This document shows positions 1 to 6,408 of a stretch of DNA of 33,015 nt, piece by piece. Where the stretch lies: assembly GCA_964536085.1 (NCBI GenBank), contig CAZHWR010000019.1, positions 1-33,015 of the forward strand, written 5' to 3'. This DNA comes from CAZHWR01 sp964536085 (lineage in GTDB: Bacteria > Bacillota > Clostridia > Oscillospirales > Ruminococcaceae). A model generated the notes under the pieces. The model saw only the letters and a program-made list of their open reading frames with translations, made no database searches and had not been told where the DNA came from. Position numbers and translations under genes: made by a program. Position 1 is the first letter of the stretch; every line of letters starts with the position of its first letter.

Positions 1-263
1 CAAAATCCTACGTTGTAAACAAAAACGGAGTAGTTCAGAGAAAGGCAAGCGGAAATAAGCTTGTCAAGGTCGGAACAAAGTCGTATATAGTTAATAAGCT
101 TGGAGTTGTGCAGAAGGGCAGCAAGAACAAGCTTGTCAAGATTGGCAAGAAAGCCTATATTGTCAACAAAAAGGGCGCAGTACAGAAGAATAAGAAGTCG
201 ATAAAGGTCGGCAAGAAGACCTACAAGACAAACAAGAATGGCGTTGCAACGCTGAAGAAATAA
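1..263 (+). CDS. C-terminal part of a Lys-rich repeat protein, probably surface-associated (5' end outside window)
   Basis: The reading frame is open from the window edge to TAA at 261-263, giving about 86 residues. It consists of degenerate repeats of 22-25 residues built on the pattern K-x-Y-[IV]-V-N-K-x-G-V-V-Q followed by a basic stretch ending K-[VI]-G-x-K. Three full units and a shorter terminal unit (KTYKTNKNGVATLKK) are seen. Short aromatic/Gly repeats of this kind resemble the wall-binding or structural tails of secreted Firmicutes proteins. That role is inference, since the N-terminus and any signal peptide lie outside the window. The last ten codons, the stop and the downstream region recur in inverted orientation at the right end of the window, so this is one member of a paralogous family. 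A strong terminator follows the stop. Confidence 0.75.
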   Translation, partial: KSYVVNKNGVVQRKASGNKLVKVGTKSYIVNKLGVVQKGSKNKLVKIGKKAYIVNKKGAVQKNKKSIKVGKKTYKTNKNGVATLKK

Positions 264-285
264 CGCACAATAAAATCAACAAACG
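231..285 (+). repeat. 55-nt segment repeated in inverted orientation at 32961-33015
   Basis: Positions 231-285 cover the last ten codons, the stop and the following 22 nt of the left-end gene. They are identical, base for base, to the reverse complement of 32961-33015. Identity breaks at 286 (a here, c in the other copy). Related terminator stems continue beyond that point in both copies. Confidence 0.92.
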
Positions 286-286
286 A

Positions 287-316
287 CCCTCCCGATGATT
301 CGGGAGGGCTTTTTTT
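287..316 (+). terminator. Rho-independent terminator of the left-end gene
   Basis: A perfect 9-bp GC-rich stem (287-295 with 300-308) encloses a 4-nt loop and is followed by a run of seven T at 310-316. It begins 24 nt after the stop codon of the repeat protein. A terminator with the same stem core follows the paralogue at the right end. Confidence 0.88.
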
Positions 317-446
317 GTGTCTTGCTTTTGGCTAAACGGCGTATTTCGGCGCTGAAAAAGGAATAATATTTTTGCCGTTTTTTTCATATAAAAAACAAAA
401 AACCCGTCAACTCCCACTGTTGCAGGAATCTACAGGTTTTGTAAAG

Positions 447-522
447 TGGTGAACCATCGGAGATTCGAACTCCGGACCCTTTGATTAAAAGTCAAATGCT
501 CTGCCAACTGAGCTAATGGTTC
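447..522 (-). tRNA. tRNA-Lys (anticodon TTT)
   Basis: Read from the minus strand, the 76 nt fold as a full cloverleaf. The acceptor stem GAACCAT pairs with ATGGTTC. The D-arm contains AGCTCAGTTGGCAGAGC. The anticodon stem TTTGA/TCAAA holds loop CTTTTAA with anticodon TTT. The T-arm has the GTTCGAATC loop. The discriminator base is A and the 3' CCA is encoded at 449-447. It stands alone, driven by the consensus promoter at 579-607. No other tRNA is adjacent within the window. Confidence 0.97.
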
Positions 523-578
523 TCACGTATATATAAACACTGTGCGACAGATAACGACCTTTCGCAAAGTGCTTTACT

Positions 579-607
579 ATTATATCAAAGCCGGATTGCT
601 GTGTCAA
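579..607 (-). promoter_or_regulatory. Consensus sigma-A promoter of the tRNA-Lys gene
   Basis: On the minus strand there is a perfect -35 TTGACA (607-602), a 17-nt spacer and a perfect -10 TATAAT (584-579). Transcription should start near 572, about 50 nt before the tRNA. A fully consensus promoter fits a highly expressed stable RNA. Confidence 0.88.
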
Positions 608-790
608 CATTTTTTTTACAATTTATGAAAATACGGCAGTTTGTTCATTTTACGGGCTTTTATGCGGTGCGATTTAGAATATTATTCCAAACAAAGTCGC
701 ATAAGCATAGTATTTGCTCAAAATAAAAAAACATACATTGCCTTTCATTAAAACGAAGTTTTCTATTAAGTATACGGTTCTCGCACTGAA

Positions 791-817
791 ACTATTGAAA
801 AATTTGTTTTCAATAGT
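791..817. other. AT-rich perfect hairpin upstream of ppk1
   Basis: An 11-bp perfect inverted repeat (791-801 with 807-817) has a 5-nt loop and is followed by TTT. It lies 28 nt upstream of the putative ppk1 -35 box, between the divergent tRNA-Lys and ppk1. It could be a protein-binding palindrome or a weak terminator. The sequence alone does not decide. Nothing else is recognised in 608-790. Confidence 0.5.
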
Positions 818-844
818 TTTGACATGCTTTTTTCAGATGATTAA

Positions 845-873
845 TTGTTATAAACCGCATGTTATGGTATAAT
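845..873 (+). promoter_or_regulatory. Putative sigma-A promoter of the ppk1-lepA-hemW run
   Basis: A -35-like TTGTTA (845-850), a 17-nt spacer and a perfect -10 TATAAT (868-873) preceded by TGG (extended -10). The inferred start near 880 gives a leader of about 45 nt before the ppk1 ATG. Confidence 0.68.
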
Positions 874-926
874 TATAACGATTATAAAGTTTTTTATCCG
901 GCACGTGATTTTTCGGAGGTGATAGA

Positions 927-3050
927 ATGGGCGAAAAAAACGAAAATATATATGTAAACCGCGAGCTTAGCTGGCTGATGTTTGACGAAAGGGTATTGCA
1001 GGAGGCGGAGTGCGACGAAACCCCGCTTTTTGAACGGCTCAGGTTTGTTTCTATATTTTCTTCAAATTTGGATGAATTTTTCATGGTCAGAGTCGGAAGC
1101 CTTGTCGACCAAATGATGCTTAAAGATAAAACCAAGGACAGCAAAACAAAAATGACCCCGAAGGAACAGCTCAGCGCCATATATCTTCGCGTACATGAAC
1201 TTATTCCCGCGCAAAACGAGGCGTTTACGCAGGTTATGAAGAGCTTAAAAAAGCAGGGAGTCGAACGGGTATCGCCTGAAAAATGCGCGCAGGAGGATCA
1301 TGAATTTTTAAAGCTGTATTTTGAGCGTGAAATACTCCCTTTGTGCTCCTGCCAGATTATTGACGACGAATCGGGTCATCCGTTTCCGTTCTTGGAGAAC
1401 AAAAGCCTGTTTGTCGGAGTGCATATCGCTCACAAAAACGCGTTCCGATTCGGCATAGTAACGGTAAGCGAAAAGTTTCCGAAGGCGGTGTTTTTACCCG
1501 GCAAGGGCACGCGCTTCGCACTGACGGAGGATATCATCTGCCATTTTGTCGACAGACTGTTTAAGAAACACAAGATAATATCCAAGATGGTGTTTAGAAT
1601 AACGCGAAACGCGGATATCGATGTTAACGACATAGTCGGATATGATTTTGAGCTTGACTACCGAAGCGCGATGAGCGAGCTGTTAAAAAAGCGTAAAAAG
1701 CTCGCTCCTGTGCGTTTGGAGGTTTCATATAACGGCGACCGCGACGCGGTGTCGTTTTTGGCGGATAAGCTGGGGCTTGCGCACAAGCAGGTGTTTTCCT
1801 CCTCGGCGCCGCTTTCGTTCGGCTTTATGGGCGAGGTGGAAAAGCGCATAAAAGACAGCGCGCTGTTTTACCCGCCGCTCACTCCGCAAAAAAGCCCGCA
1901 GGTAAACGAAAAGGCTCCGATGATTCCGCAGATACAAAAAAGGGATTTGTTTTTGCACTATCCGTATGAAAGCATGGATCCGTTTATACGCCTTTTGAAT
2001 GAAGCGGCAGAGGATCCGAAAGTCGAATCAATAAAAATAACCCTTTACCGCATGGCGTCGCACAGCAAAATCGTCCGCGCGCTGATAAAGGCCGCCGAAG
2101 CGGGCAAGCAGGTGTATGCGTCGGTCGAGCTTCGCGCGCGGTTTGACGAGGAAAACAACATCGACTGGTCAAAAACGCTCGAGGAAGCGGGCGTGAACGT
2201 CAGCTACGGTCTTGCCGACTATAAAGTCCATTCCAAGCTTTTGCTGATAACCCGCAGGGGCGTTCATTCCACCGAGTATATAACCCAGATAGGAACGGGA
2301 AACTACAACGAAAAAACTGCCAGGCTTTACACCGATATGTGCATAATCACAGCGAATAAAGCCATAGGTGAGGAAGCAAAGAACTTTTTTGACTCGCTGT
2401 TGGCGGAAAAGCTCGTCCGGGAGTCAAACGCTCTGCTGGTCGCGCCGCTTTGCCTGAAAAGCAAGGTGACTGAGCTTATCGACAGAGAAATCGCGCACGC
2501 GAATTTCGGCGGACGCGGAGTGATAACGCTTAAGTTCAATTCGCTGACCGACAAAGAGCTTATCGACAAGCTCGTCGAAGCGTCGAAGGCGGGGGTTAAA
2601 ATCAATATGATTGTCCGCGGTATCTGTTGCTTGAAATCGGGCGTTCCGGGGCAGACCGATAACATCCGCGTTATAAGTATAGTAGGGCGGTTTTTGGAGC
2701 ATTCGAGAATCTACTGCTTCGGCGAGGGTGACCGCGAGGAGATTTACATCGCTTCGGCTGATTTTATGACGAGGAATACCGACAGGCGCGTAGAGATAGG
2801 CGCGCCCGTTTATGACGACGGCATAAAGCAGCGGATAAAAGACATTTTAAAAATCATGCAAAACGACAACGTAAAAGCCAGGGCGCAAAAGCCGGACGGA
2901 ACGTATGAATACGTCCCGCACATAGATCCTCCGCTGGAAAGTCAGCTTTATTTTTACAAGCAGGCGTACGAGCGGGCGGATGGATACATGCTTGGTAAAA
3001 AGCCAGGACTTTTAAGGCGTATAATAAGTAAACTTAAGGGAGAAAGCTAA
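927..3050 (+). CDS. ppk1: Polyphosphate kinase 1
   Basis: The 707-residue product has the usual length and layout of PPK1. This enzyme reversibly moves the terminal phosphate of ATP onto inorganic polyphosphate, usually at the membrane. The N-terminal domain starts YVNRELSWLMFDERVLQEA, the classic PPK1 opening, followed by the head domain and two phospholipase-D-like catalytic domains. The autophosphorylated histidine is visible as H435 in YKVHSKLLLI, at the same number as in the E. coli enzyme. The conserved IGTGNYNEKTARLYTDM stretch follows. The ATG at 927 is preceded by GGAGGTGA at 915-922. lepA starts only 2 nt after the stop, so the two are probably co-transcribed from the promoter at 845-873. 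Confidence 0.96.
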   Translation: MGEKNENIYVNRELSWLMFDERVLQEAECDETPLFERLRFVSIFSSNLDEFFMVRVGSLVDQMMLKDKTKDSKTKMTPKEQLSAIYLRVHELIPAQNEAFTQVMKSLKKQGVERVSPEKCAQEDHEFLKLYFEREILPLCSCQIIDDESGHPFPFLENKSLFVGVHIAHKNAFRFGIVTVSEKFPKAVFLPGKGTRFALTEDIICHFVDRLFKKHKIISKMVFRITRNADIDVNDIVGYDFELDYRSAMSELLKKRKKLAPVRLEVSYNGDRDAVSFLADKLGLAHKQVFSSSAPLSFGFMGEVEKRIKDSALFYPPLTPQKSPQVNEKAPMIPQIQKRDLFLHYPYESMDPFIRLLNEAAEDPKVESIKITLYRMASHSKIVRALIKAAEAGKQVYASVELRARFDEENNIDWSKTLEEAGVNVSYGLADYKVHSKLLLITRRGVHSTEYITQIGTGNYNEKTARLYTDMCIITANKAIGEEAKNFFDSLLAEKLVRESNALLVAPLCLKSKVTELIDREIAHANFGGRGVITLKFNSLTDKELIDKLVEASKAGVKINMIVRGICCLKSGVPGQTDNIRVISIVGRFLEHSRIYCFGEGDREEIYIASADFMTRNTDRRVEIGAPVYDDGIKQRIKDILKIMQNDNVKARAQKPDGTYEYVPHIDPPLESQLYFYKQAYERADGYMLGKKPGLLRRIISKLKGES

Positions 3051-3052
3051 GA

Positions 3053-4858
3053 GTGTTTAACAGAGAAAAGACAAGAAATTTCAGCATCATCGCCCATATC
3101 GACCACGGCAAGTCCACGCTTGCCGACCGCATTTTGGAGCTTACAAGCACGGTGCAGAAAAGGGATATGGAGGAACAGCTGCTCGACAACATGGATATCG
3201 AGCGTGAGCGCGGAATAACGATAAAGGCGCGCGCGGTAACGCTTAACTACAAGGCGAAAGACGGAGAAACCTACACGTTTAATCTTATCGACACCCCCGG
3301 GCACGTCGATTTTAACTACGAGGTGTCGCGCTCGCTCGCCGCGTGCGAGGGCGCGGTGCTGGTGGTGGACGCTTCGCAGGGGATCGAGGCGCAGACGCTC
3401 GCCAACACATATCTTGCGGTTGAGCACGATTTGGAGATACTTCCGGTCGTCAATAAAATCGACCTTCCGAGCGCGGACCCGAAAAGGGTCTGCTCGGAAA
3501 TAGAGGACGTTATCGGCATTCCCGCCGAGGACGCTCCGCGCATTTCGGCGAAGATGGGAACGGGCATAGACGAGGTTTTGGAGCGGATAGTAACCGATAT
3601 TCCCGCGCCGAAGGGCGACGATTCTGCTCCGCTTAAAGCGCTCATATTCGATTCGTACTACGATTCGTACAAGGGCGTTATAGTGTATGTGCGCGTAAAG
3701 GACGGCACAGTAAGAGTGGGTGACGCCATCCGCATGATGTCGTCAAACGCCGAGTATCAGGTAGTCGAGGTGGGGCATATGGGCGCGACCCAGCTTGTCG
3801 AGTGCGACGCTTTGTACGCAGGAGACGTTGGCTACATTGCCGCTTCGATTAAAAATATCGGCGACACAAGAGTGGGCGACACGGTGACAAACGCCGATAA
3901 TCCCGCCTCCGAGCCGCTCCCCGGCTACAGAGACGTTCATCCGATGGTGTTTTCGGGTATTTATCCCGCCGACGGTGCAAAGTACGGCGACCTGCGCGAC
4001 GCACTTGAAAAGCTGCGCTTGAATGACGCTTCGCTCACGTTCGAGCCGGAAACGTCGCTCGCTCTCGGATTTGGCTTCCGATGCGGCTTTTTGGGGCTTT
4101 TGCATATGGAGATAATCGGCGAACGGCTAGAGCGGGAGTATAATCTTGACCTTATCACAACAGCGCCCTCGGTCGTTTACAGAATAACTAAAACCGACGG
4201 CACGGTTTTGATGATAGACAACCCGACGAATTACCCCGACGCGGGTCAGATAGCGCTTGCCGAAGAGCCGATGGTAAAAGCCACTATCCTTACCCCAACA
4301 GAGTTTGTGGGCAACATAATGGAGCTTTGTCAGGACAGGCGCGGGGTTTTCAAGGACATGAAATACATCGAGGAAACCCGTGCGGAGCTGCATTACGAGC
4401 TTCCGCTCAACGAGATAGTTTATGACTTTTTCGATACGCTGAAATCCAGAACGCGCGGATATGCGTCGTTCGATTACGAGATGATGGGCTATGCCGAAAG
4501 CAAGCTGAGCAAGCTCGATATACTGCTCAACGGCGAAATCGTGGACGCGCTTTCGTTTATCGTCCACAACGACAAGGCGTATGCCAGAGCGCGCAAAATC
4601 GCCGAAAAGCTCAAGGAAAACATACCGCGCCAGCTGTTCGAGGTGCCCGTTCAGGCGGCGATAGGCGGTAAGATAATCGCGCGCGAAACCGTTAAGGCGA
4701 TGCGAAAGGATGTTTTGGCTAAGTGCTACGGCGGCGACATCACCCGAAAGAAAAAGCTTTTGGAAAAGCAAAAAGAGGGCAAAAAGCGCATGAGAAAGCT
4801 CGGAAGCGTGGAGGTGCCGTCAGAGGCGTTTATGGCGGTGCTCAAGCTTGATGAATAG
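3053..4858 (+). CDS. lepA: Elongation factor 4 (ribosomal back-translocase GTPase)
   Basis: The 601-residue product has the exact family length. EF4 is a ribosome-binding translational GTPase that back-translocates or remodels stalled ribosomes. The G-domain motifs are visible: AHIDHGKS (14-21), DTPGHVDF (80-87) and NKID (134-137). The EF-Tu-like beta barrel, the EF-G-like domains and the LepA-specific basic C-terminus (GGDITRKKKLLEKQKEGKKR) follow. The start is GTG at 3053, behind AAGGGAGA, 2 nt after the ppk1 stop. The 3' end overlaps hemW by 8 nt. lepA-hemW is a common pair in Firmicutes. Its joining to ppk1 is less usual. Confidence 0.97.
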   Translation: MFNREKTRNFSIIAHIDHGKSTLADRILELTSTVQKRDMEEQLLDNMDIERERGITIKARAVTLNYKAKDGETYTFNLIDTPGHVDFNYEVSRSLAACEGAVLVVDASQGIEAQTLANTYLAVEHDLEILPVVNKIDLPSADPKRVCSEIEDVIGIPAEDAPRISAKMGTGIDEVLERIVTDIPAPKGDDSAPLKALIFDSYYDSYKGVIVYVRVKDGTVRVGDAIRMMSSNAEYQVVEVGHMGATQLVECDALYAGDVGYIAASIKNIGDTRVGDTVTNADNPASEPLPGYRDVHPMVFSGIYPADGAKYGDLRDALEKLRLNDASLTFEPETSLALGFGFRCGFLGLLHMEIIGERLEREYNLDLITTAPSVVYRITKTDGTVLMIDNPTNYPDAGQIALAEEPMVKATILTPTEFVGNIMELCQDRRGVFKDMKYIEETRAELHYELPLNEIVYDFFDTLKSRTRGYASFDYEMMGYAESKLSKLDILLNGEIVDALSFIVHNDKAYARARKIAEKLKENIPRQLFEVPVQAAIGGKIIARETVKAMRKDVLAKCYGGDITRKKKLLEKQKEGKKRMRKLGSVEVPSEAFMAVLKLDE

Positions 4859-5972
4859 CGAAAAAAAGGGCGTTTACATTCACATACCGTTCTGCCGTTC
4901 AAAGTGCCCTTATTGCGATTTTTACTCGGTGGTAAGGTCAAAGGATGAGGAGCTTTTTGACCTATATGAAAAAACGCTGCTGCGCGAAATCGCCGCTCAG
5001 GGGAGCTTTTCGGCGGACACCGTTTATTTCGGCGGAGGAACGCCGTCCGAATTTTCGCCAGAAAGAATAGATAGAATTTTAACAGCGTTGTCTCCGAAGC
5101 TTGAAAAGGACTGTGAAATAACGCTGGAATGCAACCCCAAGACGGTTGATACTGTAAAATTGCGCGATTATTATACTGTGGGTATAAACAGACTGTCGGT
5201 CGGGGTTCAGTCGTTTGACGACCGCGAGCTAAAGGCTCTCGGACGGATACATTCCGCCGACGACGCAAAGAGGACGATTGACGACGCTTTTTCGGCGGGC
5301 TTTGAAAACGTCTGTGCCGATTTGATGATTGCAACGCCGAATCAGACGATTGATTCGTTAAGAGCTTCGATTGACAGCGCGCTGTCGCTCGGAGTAAAGC
5401 AGATATCGGCGTATATACTCACCGTCGAGCCGAACACCGTTTTCGGCAGAAAAGGTATAACGCTCCCTGACGACGATATTGTGGCGCAGATGTATCTGGG
5501 GCTTGCAAACCGACTGGAGCGCGGCGGGCTAATGCAGTACGAAATCAGCAATTTTGCCGCAAAAGGCTTTGAAAGCCGCCACAATTTAAAATACTGGAAC
5601 TGCGAAGAATACTACGGCTTCGGAACGTCGGCGCACTCGTTTATAAACGGCGTTCGTTACTGCCATGGGCGTGATATTGACGAGTATATAAAGTCGAACG
5701 GCAGAATTTATAAGGCGACTGATAAAAGCGCAGGCGGACTTGATGAATATATAATGCTGAAGCTGCGGCTTTGCGAGGGGCTTTCGCTTGAAAAAACCGC
5801 CGCGAGGTATAAAGCTGAAAAAGAGATTGACAAAAGACTGAAAGCGCTGTATTATAAGGCAAAACAGTTTGAAAACGCAGGCTTTATGCGCGTGTGCAAA
5901 GACAGAGTTTCTCTCACAAAAAAGGGATTTCTCGTTTCAAACAGCGTGATAGCTGAACTAATTGATAATTGA
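4851..5972 (+). CDS. hemW: Radical SAM heme chaperone HemW (coproporphyrinogen III oxidase-like)
   Basis: The 373-residue product starts with the radical-SAM cluster motif CRSKCPYC (C15, C19, C22), which binds a [4Fe-4S] cluster used with S-adenosylmethionine. It then shows GGGTPS, the SVGVQSF stretch and the HNLKYW signature typical of HemW. HemW proteins bind heme and pass it to respiratory proteins. They are often annotated as anaerobic coproporphyrinogen oxidase (HemN), but the overall length fits HemW better. ATG 4851 is chosen over TTG 4848. It overlaps the lepA end by 8 nt with no good ribosome site, which suggests translational coupling. The last codons and stop form one arm of a perfect hairpin that leads into the 118-bp repeats. 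Confidence 0.93.
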   Translation: MNSEKKGVYIHIPFCRSKCPYCDFYSVVRSKDEELFDLYEKTLLREIAAQGSFSADTVYFGGGTPSEFSPERIDRILTALSPKLEKDCEITLECNPKTVDTVKLRDYYTVGINRLSVGVQSFDDRELKALGRIHSADDAKRTIDDAFSAGFENVCADLMIATPNQTIDSLRASIDSALSLGVKQISAYILTVEPNTVFGRKGITLPDDDIVAQMYLGLANRLERGGLMQYEISNFAAKGFESRHNLKYWNCEEYYGFGTSAHSFINGVRYCHGRDIDEYIKSNGRIYKATDKSAGGLDEYIMLKLRLCEGLSLEKTAARYKAEKEIDKRLKALYYKAKQFENAGFMRVCKDRVSLTKKGFLVSNSVIAELIDN

Positions 5973-5996
5973 AAGCTCTACGCTTTCAATTATCAA
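5962..5996 (+). terminator. Perfect 15-bp hairpin spanning the hemW stop codon
   Basis: Arm TTGATAATTGAAAGC (5962-5976), which contains the hemW stop, pairs perfectly with 5982-5996 across a TCTAC loop. No clean T-run follows directly, so termination is possible but not certain. The downstream arm is a mirror copy of the gene's own 3' end. The fabG-fabF gap has the same design. Confidence 0.55.
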
Positions 5997-6345
5997 GTCG
6001 TGTTTTGCTTTTTGCCCGAAAAGAACGGGGCAAAATCTGCTGCGCAGAGCACAAAACCCGCGCAGGGAGATGAAGCTGCGCTTTGTGTAAAAGCTCTACG
6101 CTTTCAATTATCAAGTCGTGTTTTGCTTTTTGCCCGAAAAGAACGGGGCAAAATCTGCTGCGCAGAGCACAAAACCCGCGCAGGGAGATGAAGCTGCGCC
6201 TTGTGTGAAAGCTCTACGCTTTCAATTATCAAGTCGGGTTTTGCTTTTTGCCCGAAAAGAACGGGGCAAAATCTGCTGCGCAGAGCACAAAACCCGCGCA
6301 GGGAGATGAAGCTGCGCCTTGTGTGAAAGCTCTAAGCTTTCAATT
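5972..6345 (+). repeat. Tandem array: three 118-bp direct repeats plus a 20-nt partial fourth
   Basis: Units at 5972-6089, 6090-6207 and 6208-6325 differ from one another at only one to three positions. A truncated unit, 6326-6345, begins the fourth copy. Each unit holds an AAAGC-TCTAC-GCTTT hairpin, then TCAAGTCGTGTTTTGC, then an inverted pair TTTGCCC/GGGCAAA, then a GC-rich segment with CTGCGC/GCGCAG arms. The period is not a multiple of three, which argues against a coding repeat. The short open frames here read the same DNA in two phases. This array fills most of the 436-nt gap between hemW and the first ABC transporter gene. Confidence 0.95.
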
Positions 6346-6362
6346 TTATATTGTCAAATCTC

Positions 6363-6401
6363 TTGCTTCCTGCTTCTAAATTTCTTGCGTATGATAGGTG
6401 G
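6363..6401 (+). repeat. Recurring leader element, copy 1 (before the first ABC transporter gene)
   Basis: The segment reads TTGCTTCC... and ends ...TTGCGTATGATAGGTGG, so it includes the ribosome site. It aligns with leader segments directly upstream of fabF, accC and accA. The common pattern is TTGCTTCTTG, about nine variable bases, then TCTTGCTTCTGATAGG and a purine-rich ribosome site. Confidence 0.55.
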
Positions 6402-6408
6402 TATTTAT

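Noticed and set aside
6000..6309. Two overlapping 63-residue open frames with nearly identical predicted proteins
   Set aside because: They lie wholly within the 118-bp tandem repeats and read the same DNA in two phases, because 118 is not divisible by three. No ribosome site precedes them. They are by-products of the repeat.
5972..6345. CRISPR array
   Set aside because: The units are contiguous and near-identical over their full 118 bp, with no variable spacers. No cas gene is nearby.
6319..6408. Thirty extra N-terminal residues on the first ABC exporter
   Set aside because: This stretch runs back into the end of the tandem repeat and lacks a ribosome site. AGGTGG places the start at TTG 6409.
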